From contig NZ_OY782855.1 in NCBI RefSeq assembly GCF_963678425.1, positions 1,302,001 through 1,366,000 of the forward strand: a DNA stretch of 64,000 nucleotides. Reading direction: 5' to 3'. Below the pieces are notes generated by a model. That model saw only the letters and a program-made list of their open reading frames with translations, searched no databases and was not told where the DNA came from. The translations under genes were made by a program, and so were the position numbers. Source of the DNA: an uncultured Bacteroides sp. GTDB lineage: Bacteria; Bacteroidota; Bacteroidia; Bacteroidales; Bacteroidaceae. Below, in pieces: positions 44,155-53,616 of the stretch; position 1 is the first letter of the stretch; the number at the start of each line of letters is the position of its first letter.

Positions 44155-45264
44155 ATGAAACGTATTATGTATATCTCATTTACATCATTATTCTTTTTAT
44201 CGCTGTTATCATATATCGTCCTTGGCAGAACAAATTTTGGAAAACTACCCAAAGGGGAAAGATTGGAAAGAATCAAACAATCTCCTAATTATAAGGATGG
44301 TGAATTTCAGAATCAGTCGCCAACGCCAACTTTTACCGGTCAGGATAATCAGATAACGGCTATATACAAATTTCTTTTCGGTAAGAAAGAACGTGTCACT
44401 CCTACCGATTTAATTCCTGTTATCAAAACAAATCTCGCCAGTCTGGATCCTCACAAAGATGTACTGGTGTGGTTGGGACATTCATCTTATTTTATTCAAA
44501 TTGATGGAAAAAGGATTCTTGTCGATCCGGTTCTGAATGATCATGCCTCTCCTTTTTCATGGATGATTAAAGCTTTTAAAGGTTCTGATGCTTACAAAGC
44601 AGAAAAAATTCCGGATATCGATTATCTTTTTATCACGCATGATCACTGGGATCATCTGGATTATGAAACAGTGATGAAGATTAAACCACGGGTTAAAAAA
44701 GTAATCTGCGGACTGGGAGTTGGATCCTATTTTGAATATTGGGGTTATAATCCCGCTTTGATTACCGAACTGGATTGGTACGAGCATACTGATTTAGATA
44801 AGAGCTGGATGGCTACCGCCACTCCTGCACGTCATTTCTCGGGACGCGGATTAAAGAGAAATAAAACCCTTTGGGCTTCTTTCCTGCTTCAAACTCCATC
44901 TATGAAAATATTTATCGGAGGTGATGGCGGATACGACAAACATTTTAAAGAGATAGGAAATAAATTTGGGCCTATAGATTTGGCAATACTGGAACAAGGT
45001 CAATATGACCAGCGATGGAAATACATTCATTTACTACCCGAACAGGTTTTTCAGGCCGCACTTGATTTAAAAGCAAAAAGTTTATTACCAGTTCACAATT
45101 CAAAGTTTGCTTTGGCAGCACACCAATGGGATGAACCTCTGAATAAACTGGTAAAGGATTCCAAACACTACAACATTAGGACTCTAACCCCTATGATTGG
45201 CGAACCGGTAAATCTAAAAGATACAACTCAGCAGTTTTCTCAATGGTGGAAAAAAATTAAATAA
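44155..45264 (+). CDS. MBL-fold metallo-hydrolase (NAPE-PLD/UlaG-like) with N-terminal membrane anchor
   Basis: 369 residues. An N-terminal hydrophobic segment (MYISFTSLFFLSLLSYIV) is a signal anchor or signal peptide. The metallo-beta-lactamase core has WLGHSSYFIQIDGKRILVDP, the metal motif THDHWDHLD near residue 162, and further histidines in TPARHFSGRGL and PVHNSKFAL. This is the pattern of the NAPE-PLD/RomA group, which hydrolyses phosphodiester or lactone bonds. It follows a terminator at 44111-44140, so it may be transcribed partly on its own. Confidence 0.87.
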   Translation: MKRIMYISFTSLFFLSLLSYIVLGRTNFGKLPKGERLERIKQSPNYKDGEFQNQSPTPTFTGQDNQITAIYKFLFGKKERVTPTDLIPVIKTNLASLDPHKDVLVWLGHSSYFIQIDGKRILVDPVLNDHASPFSWMIKAFKGSDAYKAEKIPDIDYLFITHDHWDHLDYETVMKIKPRVKKVICGLGVGSYFEYWGYNPALITELDWYEHTDLDKSWMATATPARHFSGRGLKRNKTLWASFLLQTPSMKIFIGGDGGYDKHFKEIGNKFGPIDLAILEQGQYDQRWKYIHLLPEQVFQAALDLKAKSLLPVHNSKFALAAHQWDEPLNKLVKDSKHYNIRTLTPMIGEPVNLKDTTQQFSQWWKKIK

Positions 45265-45321
45265 AGGAACGTTCTGAGACAGACGTAAAAAGGTAAAAAG
45301 ATTAAATAAGGAGAGTTAAAA

Positions 45322-46673
45322 TTGGAACAAATATCACTAACAACAAAGTTTTTTTCAAATAGGGATTTATTCAAACTATTTCTGCCACTTATCATAGAAC
45401 AATTTTTAGAATACCTAGTGGGATTGGCCGACTCAATTATGGTAGCAAATGTAGGTGAATCGGCCGTTTCGGGGGTTTCTTTGGTGGATTTCGTAATGGC
45501 ACTGCTCATTAGTCTGTTTGCAGCATTATCAACCGGTGGCGCAGTCATTGCCGGACAATATCTCGGAAAGAAAGAGACAGAAAAATCAAGAGAGGCAGCC
45601 AATCAGCTTGTATGGTTTGCCGGGATAGCATCGGCCATAATCATGTTATTTATCTACTCCGCAAAACCATTTATATTAAATGGCTTGTTCGGACATATTT
45701 CAGATGATGTTCGCAGGGATGCAAATACCTATCTGATGATTACAGCATTATCCATCCCGTTTCTTGCACTTTACAATGCAGGAGCTGCAATTTTCCGGAC
45801 AATGGGTAATTCTAAGTTGCCAATGAAGGTGATGCTGATAATGAATATTGTACATGCAGTAGGAAATGCGGTACTTATCTACGGTCTTCACTATGGAGTT
45901 GAGGGGGTTGCAATACCTACACTGATATCGCGTATTGCTGCAGCGGTTATCATCATTGCAATGTTATTAAATAAAAAGCAATCATTGCACTTAAAGCGTA
46001 GCTTAAAACACAAGTTCAACTGGCCGGTACTGAAAAGAATTCTGGGTATCGGCGTTCCGTACGGACTGGAAAATGGTTTGTTCTATTTTGGACGAATTGT
46101 GGTACTCAGTTTGGTTGCCACTTTTGGAACAGCAGCAATTGCTGCAAATGCTGTGTCGGGTACTATTGTTATGTTTCAGGTTTTACCAGGCATAGCAATC
46201 GGTCTGGGGCTAACTGTTGTTATCTCCGATGCGTTGGTGCAGGAGATTACGTACAAGCTAAATACTACACCAAAAAGATTATGCGGATTGTGTATGTAAC
46301 TCAGGTTATTAGTTGTGTAGTAGTACTTGCTTTGCTCCCACTCATTTTGAAAGTTTACGGATTATCCGATACAGCAACATTCATGACGAAAAAGATTGTT
46401 TGGTATCATGGCATATTTATGATATTTATCTGGCCGTTGGCTTACACATTGCCTATAACCTTCCGTGCATCAGGAGATGCCAAATTTCCAATGGCGGTTG
46501 GTAGCTTATCTATGCTGTTTTGCCGTATAGCATTAGCCTATCTGTTTGGCATCTATTTCCATATGGGAATGTTTGGTACCTGGGTGGCCATGTTTATTGA
46601 CTGGATAGCCAAAGCAGCTATTTTTATATACAGATATATAAGCGGAAAATGGATGCAGTTTAGAACAATATAA
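45322..46673 (+). pseudogene. MATE-family efflux transporter, frameshifted
   Basis: Two frames together give one complete MATE transporter of about 450 residues with 12 membrane segments. Frame 1 (TTG start at 45322, preceded by AAGGAG) covers the first 300 residues (FLEYLVGLADSIMVANVGES); it runs wrong after VVIS at 46227. Another frame then reads CVGAGDYVQAKYYTKKIMRI and on to 46673. A single missing base near 46228 (TCC-GA-TGC where TCC-nGA-TGC is expected) explains the break. Either a real mutation or a sequencing error. Intact members export drugs or metabolites using Na+ or H+. Confidence 0.85.
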
Positions 46674-46721
46674 TGATGTCAAAAAAAATAATTAAAGAAA
46701 CCTAGTAAAAAGGAAATAACA

Positions 46722-47087
46722 ATGGAAAAATCTATAAAGTTAACAATAGACGGGAAAGAATACACTGCTACATTAAACGATAACCGCACTGTAGATGATA
46801 TATTAAACATGCTACCTTTAGAGTTAACACTACAAAGATATGCAGGTCATGAGTATTATTGCTCTCTTTCTCAGAAGCCTTCTATCAAAGGAGTTCCAAT
46901 GACTTCTGATGCACATGCAGGCGGTATTTACTACTATGATGGTTGGGCTGCTTTTACTGTCCTTTTTGGTGATGCACACATTGATCCTTTTAAAGTAGTG
47001 CATATTGGAAATGTGAATGAAGATATTATCTCTCCATTATCTGTGGCAGGTGCTACAGTAGAAGCTAAAATAGAGATCAACATCTGA
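46722..47087 (+). CDS. Cyclophilin-like fold protein
   Basis: 121 residues, matching the DUF3830/TM1367-type cyclophilin-like family: KLTIDGKEYTATLNDNRTVD at the start, LPLELTLQRYAGHEYYCSL in the middle, YYYDGWAAFTVLFGD and IGNV near the end. These proteins have the cyclophilin barrel but lack the isomerase active-site arginine. Role unknown; in Bacteroidota they are often beside flavodoxin and aldo/keto reductase genes, as here. Starts 48 bases after the MATE gene. Confidence 0.8.
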   Translation: MEKSIKLTIDGKEYTATLNDNRTVDDILNMLPLELTLQRYAGHEYYCSLSQKPSIKGVPMTSDAHAGGIYYYDGWAAFTVLFGDAHIDPFKVVHIGNVNEDIISPLSVAGATVEAKIEINI

Positions 47088-47225
47088 TTAAAGAATAGAT
47101 GATTCAATAACGAATAAAGAAAAAACAATTAAACGAATCTGTTTAGCTATTTGTTATTATATAGAGTTTTTATTAGCTAAATGTCTTAATATAGAAGTTT
47201 GCCATAATTTATATAGTTAGGAAAT

Positions 47226-47810
47226 ATGGATAAAAATCGCTTGGAAGCCTTTTCTGATGGAGTTATGTCTATTATTATCACCATTATGGTATTGGAATTT
47301 AAAATGCCCAAAAGTACCAGTTGGGAATCGTTATGGCAAATTTGGCCCGTCTTTGTCAGCTATGCACTTAGTTTCTTTTTTGTAGGTCTTAATTGGAGCA
47401 GTCATCACCATTTATTTTATTTGGCAAGCAAGGTAAACAATAAAATACTTTGGGCAAATTTGCTTGGTCTGTTTTGTTTGTCATTTACACCATTCGCTAC
47501 AGCATGGATGGGAGAAAATGCCTTCAAAAGTACAACTGTTACATTTTATGCCATAGTACTGACGCTTAGCGTTATCTCTTATTTGATTTTAGTGCATCAA
47601 TTGCGCTCTTTGCATGGATACGATTCTAAATTTTCAAAGGCTTTTAAAGGTTATTTCAAGATTTATTTAACCATTGCTCTCAATTTATCAGCAGCTTTAA
47701 TTGCATTTATTGGCTTACCTAAAATTGCTTTTATTTTATTGTTTTTGATTTCTTTAATGTGGTTTATTCCCAATCATAGGTTTGAGAGCCATCACACAGC
47801 AAATTCATAA
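47226..47810 (+). CDS. TMEM175-like (DUF1211) potassium channel protein
   Basis: 194 residues with about six hydrophobic segments. The family signature is RLEAFSDGVMSIIITIMVLE at residues 5-24 (the R-x3-FSDG motif), followed by NWSSHHHLFYL near 58. Bacterial TMEM175 proteins form potassium-selective channels in the cytoplasmic membrane. It is preceded by 138 bases without a clear promoter and ends just before the second AraC-type operator. Confidence 0.85.
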   Translation: MDKNRLEAFSDGVMSIIITIMVLEFKMPKSTSWESLWQIWPVFVSYALSFFFVGLNWSSHHHLFYLASKVNNKILWANLLGLFCLSFTPFATAWMGENAFKSTTVTFYAIVLTLSVISYLILVHQLRSLHGYDSKFSKAFKGYFKIYLTIALNLSAALIAFIGLPKIAFILLFLISLMWFIPNHRFESHHTANS

Positions 47811-47849
47811 AGTACGTTCTTTATACCAGATAACAGCCATTCAAACTTA

Positions 47850-47918
47850 TATCAGTAATTATGGTATGTATATCAGTAATTTGTATAACAATCACATAAG
47901 AAATTCAGGATAAATTTG
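47850..47918 (+). promoter_or_regulatory. AraC-type operator and promoter, site 2
   Basis: TATCAGTAA (47850-47858) and TATCAGTAA (47871-47879), 21 bp apart; -7 box TAAATTTG at 47911-47918, again exactly 40 bases from the start of the second repeat. The flanks (ATGGTATGtATATCAGTAA, TGTATAACAaTCAC) match site 1 at 39473-39541. It drives the flavodoxin operon. Confidence 0.72.
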
Positions 47919-47975
47919 CATCATGAATAAAAATCTGGAAAAGAGAAAATTATAAAGCTAAAAATAAATAGGATT

Positions 47976-48515
47976 ATGAATACAGAGAATAAAAACATTT
48001 TAATTGCATATTATTCACGATCAGGCAATAATTATGTTGGGGGATCAATTACCCACCTGCCTGTTGGTAATACGGAAGTGATAGCCAAGATGATTCAGGA
48101 AATGGCTGGTGGTGATCTTTTTAAGATAGAGACAGTAGATTCTTATCCTGAAGATTATACTCAGGCTACGGATATTGCCCAAAGAGAACTGCGTATGAAT
48201 GCCCGACCAGAGTTATCAACTCACCTTGAAAATATAGATAAATATGATATTATATTTATTGGATATCCCAATTGGTGGGGAACAATGCCTATGCCGGTTT
48301 TCACTTTCTTTGAAGAATATGACTTATCAGGAAAAGTTATTATTCCATTTTGCACTCACGAGGGCAGTGGATTATCAAGAAGTGTAAAGGACATTGAAAA
48401 ACTTAATCCGGATTCAGACGTATTTCAGGCATTGGCTATAAGAGGAGGAAGTGTAAAGTCTCCATCTTCTAGAAAAAGCGTGGAAACATGGTTAAAGGAT
48501 AATGATGTTTTATAA
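47976..48515 (+). CDS. Flavodoxin
   Basis: 179 residues, flavodoxin_4-like. The FMN phosphate loop is YYSRSGNNYVGG at residues 11-22; the second FMN-binding loop is IGYPNWWGTMPMPVFTFFEE near 90; THEGSG near 130 is the third. It is longer than classical flavodoxins (about 140) and of the type that pairs with aldo/keto reductases or nitroreductases. No signal peptide, unlike the paralogue at 50659. First gene behind operator site 2. Confidence 0.9.
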   Translation: MNTENKNILIAYYSRSGNNYVGGSITHLPVGNTEVIAKMIQEMAGGDLFKIETVDSYPEDYTQATDIAQRELRMNARPELSTHLENIDKYDIIFIGYPNWWGTMPMPVFTFFEEYDLSGKVIIPFCTHEGSGLSRSVKDIEKLNPDSDVFQALAIRGGSVKSPSSRKSVETWLKDNDVL

Positions 48516-48534
48516 ACCAATTATAAAGAAGATT

Positions 48535-49380
48535 ATGCAAAAAATAATATTAAATAATGGTGTAGAAATGCCCATTTTAGGATTTGGCGTTTATCAGGTT
48601 ACTGATGCCGAAGAATGTGAAAATAGTGTTTTTGATGCGATAACTGCCGGTTATCGTTCAATTGATACTGCTGCTGCTTATGGAAATGAAGAAGCAGTTG
48701 GCAAAGCAATCAAAAGAAGTGGTGTGGCAAGAGAAAAGTTGTTTATCACTACAAAGCTTTGGATTCAAGATGCTGGTTACGAAAGCACAAAGAAAGCTTT
48801 TGATAAATCTTTAAATAATTTGCAGTTAGATTATCTGGATCTGTATTTGATTCACCAACCCATTGGAGATGTTTATGGTTCCTGGCAAGCTATGGAAGAG
48901 CTTTATCACGAAGGTAAAATCAAAGCAATAGGTGTCAGCAACTTTCCACCTGATCGTTTAATGGACTTGATGCTTCATAATGAAGTGGTTCCTGCTGTAA
49001 ATCAAATTGAGACACATCCTTTCTGTCAGCAAATAGGAACAGCTAAATTCTTAAAAGAGAATAATGTTCAGATTGAATCATGGGGACCGTTTGCTGAAGG
49101 CAGAAATAATATCTTCAAAAATGAATTACTGATTTCGATTGCAAAGAAATACGAAAAGAGTGTTGCACAGATAATTCTGCGTTGGTTAACACAAAGAGGA
49201 ATTGTTGTTATCCCAAAATCTACCCACAAAGAGAGAATTGTCGAGAACTTCAATATTTTCGATTTTGAACTAGCTCAGGAAGATATGGATGCTATTGTAG
49301 CACTTGATATGAAGAGTAGTAGTTTCTTAGATCATCGTGATCCGGAAATTGTGAAATGGTTAAGTAACGCAAGATTTTAA
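48535..49380 (+). CDS. Aldo/keto reductase, 2,5-diketogluconate-reductase-like
   Basis: 281 residues from the ATG at 48535 (MQKIILNNGVEMPILGFGVY); the frame reaches back to 48502, overlapping the flavodoxin gene, but the family begins at this ATG. Tetrad: Asp and Tyr in YRSIDTAAAYGNEEAVG, Lys in ITTKLWI, His in LYLIHQPIGD. The NADP site is IPKSTHKERIVENFNIFDF. This subgroup includes DkgA/YvgN methylglyoxal reductases. Starts 19 bases after flavodoxin, so co-transcribed. Confidence 0.92.
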   Translation: MQKIILNNGVEMPILGFGVYQVTDAEECENSVFDAITAGYRSIDTAAAYGNEEAVGKAIKRSGVAREKLFITTKLWIQDAGYESTKKAFDKSLNNLQLDYLDLYLIHQPIGDVYGSWQAMEELYHEGKIKAIGVSNFPPDRLMDLMLHNEVVPAVNQIETHPFCQQIGTAKFLKENNVQIESWGPFAEGRNNIFKNELLISIAKKYEKSVAQIILRWLTQRGIVVIPKSTHKERIVENFNIFDFELAQEDMDAIVALDMKSSSFLDHRDPEIVKWLSNARF

Positions 49381-49487
49381 GCAAAGTAAAATTTAAAATC
49401 TAAAATATTTCAACATAAGTTTTGTTAGGAATTTTATACTACAGAATTAATAACGAAATAATAAATCAAACAAAAAAATAAATCAAA

Positions 49488-50636
49488 ATGAAAGATTTCA
49501 CATTTTACAATCCTACCCGAATAGAATTCGGAACAGGAAAAGAGAAGAATATAGGGAAATACATTAGTGAATATGGTGTATCAAAAGTATTAATCGTTTA
49601 TGGTTCAGATCGAATAAAGAAAAGCGGTTTGTTTGATACTATTGCAAAATCTCTGACCGATAACGGAATAGATTTTGAAGAGTTAGGTGGCGTGCAAAGC
49701 AATCCACTGTTAAGCAAGGTATATGAAGGTATTGAATTAGCCAAGGTTAAAGGTATTGAAGCTGTACTGGCTGTTGGTGGTGGTTCTGTACTGGATTCAT
49801 CAAAATCTATTGCAGCAGGAGCCACATACGAAGGGGATGTTTGGGATTTCTTTACTTATAAAGCTGTTCCCAACAAGGCTTTGAAGATTTTCGACATTAT
49901 GACACTTGCGGCAACTGGTAGCGAGATGAACAATTATGCAGTAGTAACCAAAGACGAGACTAAAGAAAAGTTTAGCTTGGCTGGTGCGGCTACATTCCCT
50001 ACCGTTTCGGTAATAAACCCTGAACTGCAAACTACTGTTACCAAAGAATATCTGGTTTATTCGGCAGCTGATATTTTTGCACATAGTTTAGATATGTACT
50101 TATCAGCCACCTATTTGCCCGAATTCATTGCCGGATACGTTGAAAATATCCTGAAAACAGTAATGAGAACCACTGAAATTCTGCTGGCAGATGCAGGTAA
50201 CCTTGAGGCAAGAGGCGAATTTGCCTGGGCGGCCACACAAGCTTTGAACTTCACCACTTTTTGTGGCATAGAAAACAACCGGTTCGACACACATTTTATA
50301 GAACATACATTGTCGGCTGAGTATAATATTGCACACGGAGCAGGTTTGTCAATCATAGTTCCTGCATGGATGAAATGGCAAAAGAACTTGCTTCCGAAAC
50401 GTTTCGAACGTTTTGCTAAAAATATGTTCAATGTTGAAGGAGCCGATGCCGGTATAGAAGCATTAAAACAATGGTATGTAAAAATAGGAACACCGGTAAC
50501 ATTAAAAGAAGGGAATATTCCGGAAGAAGACATTCCTGTATTAGTTGAAAAATTATCTGTTGTTGCCAATATGTGGGGAGCAGAAGATTTTTATACCAAA
50601 GAGATGATTAGAACAGTACTGGAAAATGCTAGATAA
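49488..50636 (+). CDS. Iron-containing alcohol dehydrogenase, YqhD/BDH-like
   Basis: 382 residues. The NAD(P)-binding part has GGGSVLDSSKSIAAG near residue 97. Metal ligands are expected in FAHSLDMYL near 202 and IEHTLSAEYNIAHGAGLSI near 270. The opening MKDFTFYNPTRIEFGTGKEK is typical of butanol-dehydrogenase/YqhD-type enzymes, which reduce short aldehydes with NADPH. It fits the carbonyl-reducing theme of the cluster. 107 bases separate it from the reductase; 22 bases from the next gene. Confidence 0.92.
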   Translation: MKDFTFYNPTRIEFGTGKEKNIGKYISEYGVSKVLIVYGSDRIKKSGLFDTIAKSLTDNGIDFEELGGVQSNPLLSKVYEGIELAKVKGIEAVLAVGGGSVLDSSKSIAAGATYEGDVWDFFTYKAVPNKALKIFDIMTLAATGSEMNNYAVVTKDETKEKFSLAGAATFPTVSVINPELQTTVTKEYLVYSAADIFAHSLDMYLSATYLPEFIAGYVENILKTVMRTTEILLADAGNLEARGEFAWAATQALNFTTFCGIENNRFDTHFIEHTLSAEYNIAHGAGLSIIVPAWMKWQKNLLPKRFERFAKNMFNVEGADAGIEALKQWYVKIGTPVTLKEGNIPEEDIPVLVEKLSVVANMWGAEDFYTKEMIRTVLENAR

Positions 50637-50658
50637 TTGAAATAATAATAGACTAGAT

Positions 50659-51222
50659 ATGAAAACAAAACATTTTTTTATTGCTCTAGCTGCATTGCTA
50701 CTTTCAAGTATGGGTATGCAGGCACAGTCTGCATCAACTGCAAAAAAGATTCTGGTGGTTTATTTTTCTCATAGCGGAAATACCAGAGAAGTAGCCAATC
50801 AGATAAAGGATCTTACTGGTGGAGATATTTTTGAGATTCTGCCGGTAAAGACATATCCAAGAGATTATCAGGCATGTGTAGACCAGGCAAAGAAAGAAAT
50901 TAATGCTAAATACAAGCCTGTTCTAAAAACAAAGGTAAAGAATATTAGCTCGTATGACATCATATTTGTGGGTTCTCCTTGTTGGTGGAGCACAATGGCA
51001 CCACCTGTTGCAACATTTTTGTCGAGCTATGACCTGTCGGGAAAAACCATTGTACCGTTTATGACACACGAAGGAAGCGAAATGGGACGCACCGTTTCGG
51101 ACATAAAGAAACTTTGTCCTAAATCGACGGTTACAGAAGGGCTTGCAATCAGAGGAAGTCGTGTAAAAGAATCAAAAGGCAATGTTATGAAATGGTTGCG
51201 TGAAAAGAAAATTGTAAAGTGA
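50659..51222 (+). CDS. Flavodoxin with a signal peptide
   Basis: 187 residues. Residues 1-22 form a signal peptide (MKTKHFFIALAALLLSSMGM, then QAQSA). The rest is a full flavodoxin: FMN loop YFSHSGNTREVA, second loop GSPCWWSTMAPPVATFLSSY, then FMTHEGSEMGRT. It resembles 47976-48515 in layout. An exported flavodoxin needs an electron donor at or outside the inner membrane; none is obvious. It sits in the operon between two cytoplasmic reductases. Confidence 0.88.
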   Translation: MKTKHFFIALAALLLSSMGMQAQSASTAKKILVVYFSHSGNTREVANQIKDLTGGDIFEILPVKTYPRDYQACVDQAKKEINAKYKPVLKTKVKNISSYDIIFVGSPCWWSTMAPPVATFLSSYDLSGKTIVPFMTHEGSEMGRTVSDIKKLCPKSTVTEGLAIRGSRVKESKGNVMKWLREKKIVK

Positions 51223-51246
51223 TAAATTAAAAATAAATATGATCTT

Positions 51247-52251
51247 ATGAAATATAAAGAATTAGCAAAAACAGGAGAAAAACTATCAGCTGTGGGATTA
51301 GGTTGCATGGGAATGAGTGCAGCCTATGGCACACCAGACGATACTGAGAGTCTCTCAACTCTACAATATGCATTAGATTTTGGAATTAACTTCTGGGATA
51401 CTGCAGATATCTATGCTAACGGTGTTAATGAGGAATTGATTTCCAAAGTTCTTGTGCCAAACCGTGATAAAATTTTTATTGCTACCAAGTTTGGATTCCG
51501 ATTAAGAGGTGGTGACGGAAATGCTTTTGTGGGAGGAGAAGCTTATATTGATGCATCACCTAAATGGATAAAACAAGCTGTTGAGAATAGTTTGAAACGA
51601 TTGAAAATAGAAACAATCGATCTTTATTATGCTCACCGGGTAGATCCGAATATTCCGATTGAAGAAACAGTGGGCGCAATGGCCGAACTGGTAAAAGAAG
51701 GAAAAATACGTTATCTGGGATTAAGTGAATGCACTGCAGAAGATTTAAGAAAAGCATATGCCATACATCCTATTACAGCTTTACAGAGCGAATATTCATT
51801 ACTCTCTCGTGATGTGGAAAAGGAGATTCTGCCTCTGACAAAAGAGTTGGGAATGACTTTCGTTCCATTTGCTCCACTTAGTCGTGGATTGATCGCCAAT
51901 AAGCTGGATGTCAACTCACTGGCTTCAACCGACTTTCGTGCAAATCTCCCCAGATATCAGGGTGAATATCTGGACAATAACCAGAAACTGTCTGCAGCAT
52001 TCGCTGAATTAGCAGAAAGCAAAAGCTGTTCACCAGCTCAGTTGGCTATTGCCTGGGTAATGGCACAAAGTGACAATATTATCCCTATTCCAGGAACAAA
52101 AAGAAGAAAGTATCTGGAAGAAAATGCAGGAGCTGTAGATGTCGAATTGAAAAAGGAAGATTTTGAAACAATAGAAGGTTTATTAAAGAAGTATCCTAAT
52201 ATAGGTCCTCGTTATAGTGCCCGTGAAAATAAATTCGTAGATAAAAAATAG
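51247..52251 (+). CDS. Aldo/keto reductase
   Basis: 334 residues, relative of 39600-40589. Tetrad: Asp and Tyr in NFWDTADIYA near residue 55, Lys in IATKFGF, His in LYYAHRVD near 126; NADP site IPGTKRRKYLEENAGA. A short glycine-rich loop (RGGDGNAFVGGEAY) follows the lysine. Last gene of the operon that begins with the flavodoxin; a perfect hairpin lies 72 bases downstream. Confidence 0.92.
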   Translation: MKYKELAKTGEKLSAVGLGCMGMSAAYGTPDDTESLSTLQYALDFGINFWDTADIYANGVNEELISKVLVPNRDKIFIATKFGFRLRGGDGNAFVGGEAYIDASPKWIKQAVENSLKRLKIETIDLYYAHRVDPNIPIEETVGAMAELVKEGKIRYLGLSECTAEDLRKAYAIHPITALQSEYSLLSRDVEKEILPLTKELGMTFVPFAPLSRGLIANKLDVNSLASTDFRANLPRYQGEYLDNNQKLSAAFAELAESKSCSPAQLAIAWVMAQSDNIIPIPGTKRRKYLEENAGAVDVELKKEDFETIEGLLKKYPNIGPRYSARENKFVDKK

Positions 52252-52322
52252 AATAAGAATCTGGAAGAATTTCATAGATGCTGCAACGGAATAACTAAAG
52301 AGGGGGCTATCTGTAGCACCAG

Positions 52323-52368
52323 AGCTTGGTAAGCAGGTAATATTAAAAACATGCCTGCTTACCAAGCT
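52323..52368. terminator. Terminator with perfect 15-bp stem
   Basis: AGCTTGGTAAGCAGG (52323-52337) / CCTGCTTACCAAGCT (52354-52368), loop 16 bases. Lies between convergent genes; no T-run follows, so it may act together with other signals. Confidence 0.65.
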
Positions 52369-52437
52369 ATTTATAACATCAGGTAAAGCATTTAATCTCA
52401 ACTGCTTTTTAATCGTAACACAGAGAAATAAAAAAAC

Positions 52438-52482
52438 GTAAAATCATCCGCTATAAGCCAGTATACTGATAATCAATAAGAT
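52438..52482. repeat. Diverged relic of the 12-mer repeat region
   Basis: AAAATCATCCGCTATAAG then TATACTGATAATCAATAAG resembles 17879-17913 (AAAATCATCTGCTACTAA, then CATACTGATAATCAACAAC). It shows that the repeat family extends beyond the accessory region. Confidence 0.4.
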
Positions 52483-52508
52483 TATCATCTAATGTCCCAA
52501 CTTTATCT

Positions 52509-53534
52509 TCATATTTTATCATGGGGAATATTTACTTTAACTCCGATTAGTTCCGTTTCAGCATCTTCACTCATAATTAATTCAGTTTCATCCTCCTTGC
52601 GTTTCTTGTAAAGTTGGTAGGAATTAAACAAATTATGCCAGATGCTGTAAAAACCACCAGCTATGGAAGTAACAGGACTCAGAAAGGTAGCACCCAGCCA
52701 GATGGAAAACACAGTGTTTTTCTGTCCCAAACTTTGTCCACCACCTATGCAGTCATTATAATGTAAGCCAATCTTTTTACCAATGGCAAACTGGCCTATA
52801 CAGCAGATAAGTGATGCTATAGCTATACCAGCCTCGTATATAGGATTTACATCACTATGCACCACACTTCGAACAGTAACGGCAATGGCTATAGCCAAGG
52901 CAACTGCCCACAGGTAGAATGCCAAGTCTTTGCAACCAATCAACTTGTTGTGTAATTTGGGAAGGAACGCACGAACTGCCCACGCTGCCAGGAACGGGAA
53001 GATGAGCAACGGAAACACTTTGCGCAGAATGAGCAGGAAGGATGACAGAAACGTAAATGACGGATTGGAATGAACCATTGGTAACACCAAAGGAATGATA
53101 ATGGCCGAAACCATATTGATAATGATGGTGTAACTGACCAGTGACTGGGTATTTCCTCCAAGTTTACCTGTAACCACAGCTGCTGCTGTGGCGGTAGGTG
53201 TAATCATACAGATCATCGCACCTTCAAGTACAACACGAAATTCAGTATCAGGAAATAGAATAAGTGGTAAGCCTAGCAGACAAAAGAAACCTATCTGAAT
53301 AAACGCTATCCACAAATGCATACGATGCGGACGCAGATCATGTGGATTGACCTTGCAGAAGGTGATGAAGAGCATTAGAAAAATCAGTGTAGGCTGAAGA
53401 ATTCTAACGAGGTCGTTGACAAACGGTTTAGTCGGTTCCAGAAAGGGTATGTTCACATAAATAAAGTAGCCGATGGCGCCTGTGAACATTGAGATAGGAA
53501 GCGTCCAGTTTTTGATAAATCGTATCAGTTTCAT
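52509..53534 (-). CDS. Bile acid:sodium symporter-like membrane transporter
   Basis: 341 residues from the ATG at 53534; the frame starts 8 codons earlier at 53558, but that codon lies within the -7 box. Nine or ten hydrophobic segments. It resembles the BASS/ArsB-Acr3-like fold: EGAMICMITPTATAAAVVTG near residue 115 and GGGQSLGQKNTVFSIWLGAT near 275 look like the two crossover motifs of that group. It ends in a charged cytoplasmic tail rich in Glu. The substrate is an organic anion at best guess. Divergent from the LysR gene, which probably controls it. Confidence 0.75.
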   Translation of the reverse strand: MKLIRFIKNWTLPISMFTGAIGYFIYVNIPFLEPTKPFVNDLVRILQPTLIFLMLFITFCKVNPHDLRPHRMHLWIAFIQIGFFCLLGLPLILFPDTEFRVVLEGAMICMITPTATAAAVVTGKLGGNTQSLVSYTIIINMVSAIIIPLVLPMVHSNPSFTFLSSFLLILRKVFPLLIFPFLAAWAVRAFLPKLHNKLIGCKDLAFYLWAVALAIAIAVTVRSVVHSDVNPIYEAGIAIASLICCIGQFAIGKKIGLHYNDCIGGGQSLGQKNTVFSIWLGATFLSPVTSIAGGFYSIWHNLFNSYQLYKKRKEDETELIMSEDAETELIGVKVNIPHDKI

Positions 53535-53555
53535 ATTTTTTCTTGATTTCGGATG

Positions 53556-53563
53556 CAAAGGTA
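53556..53563 (-). promoter_or_regulatory. -7 box of the transporter gene
   Basis: TACCTTTG followed by C on the minus strand, 22 bases before the chosen ATG. No -33 match, as is common for activator-controlled genes. Confidence 0.55.
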
Positions 53564-53616
53564 TAGTGCTATTTGGAGACTGATCCTATTTTTATCAGGG
53601 ATAAAATCTATGAATT

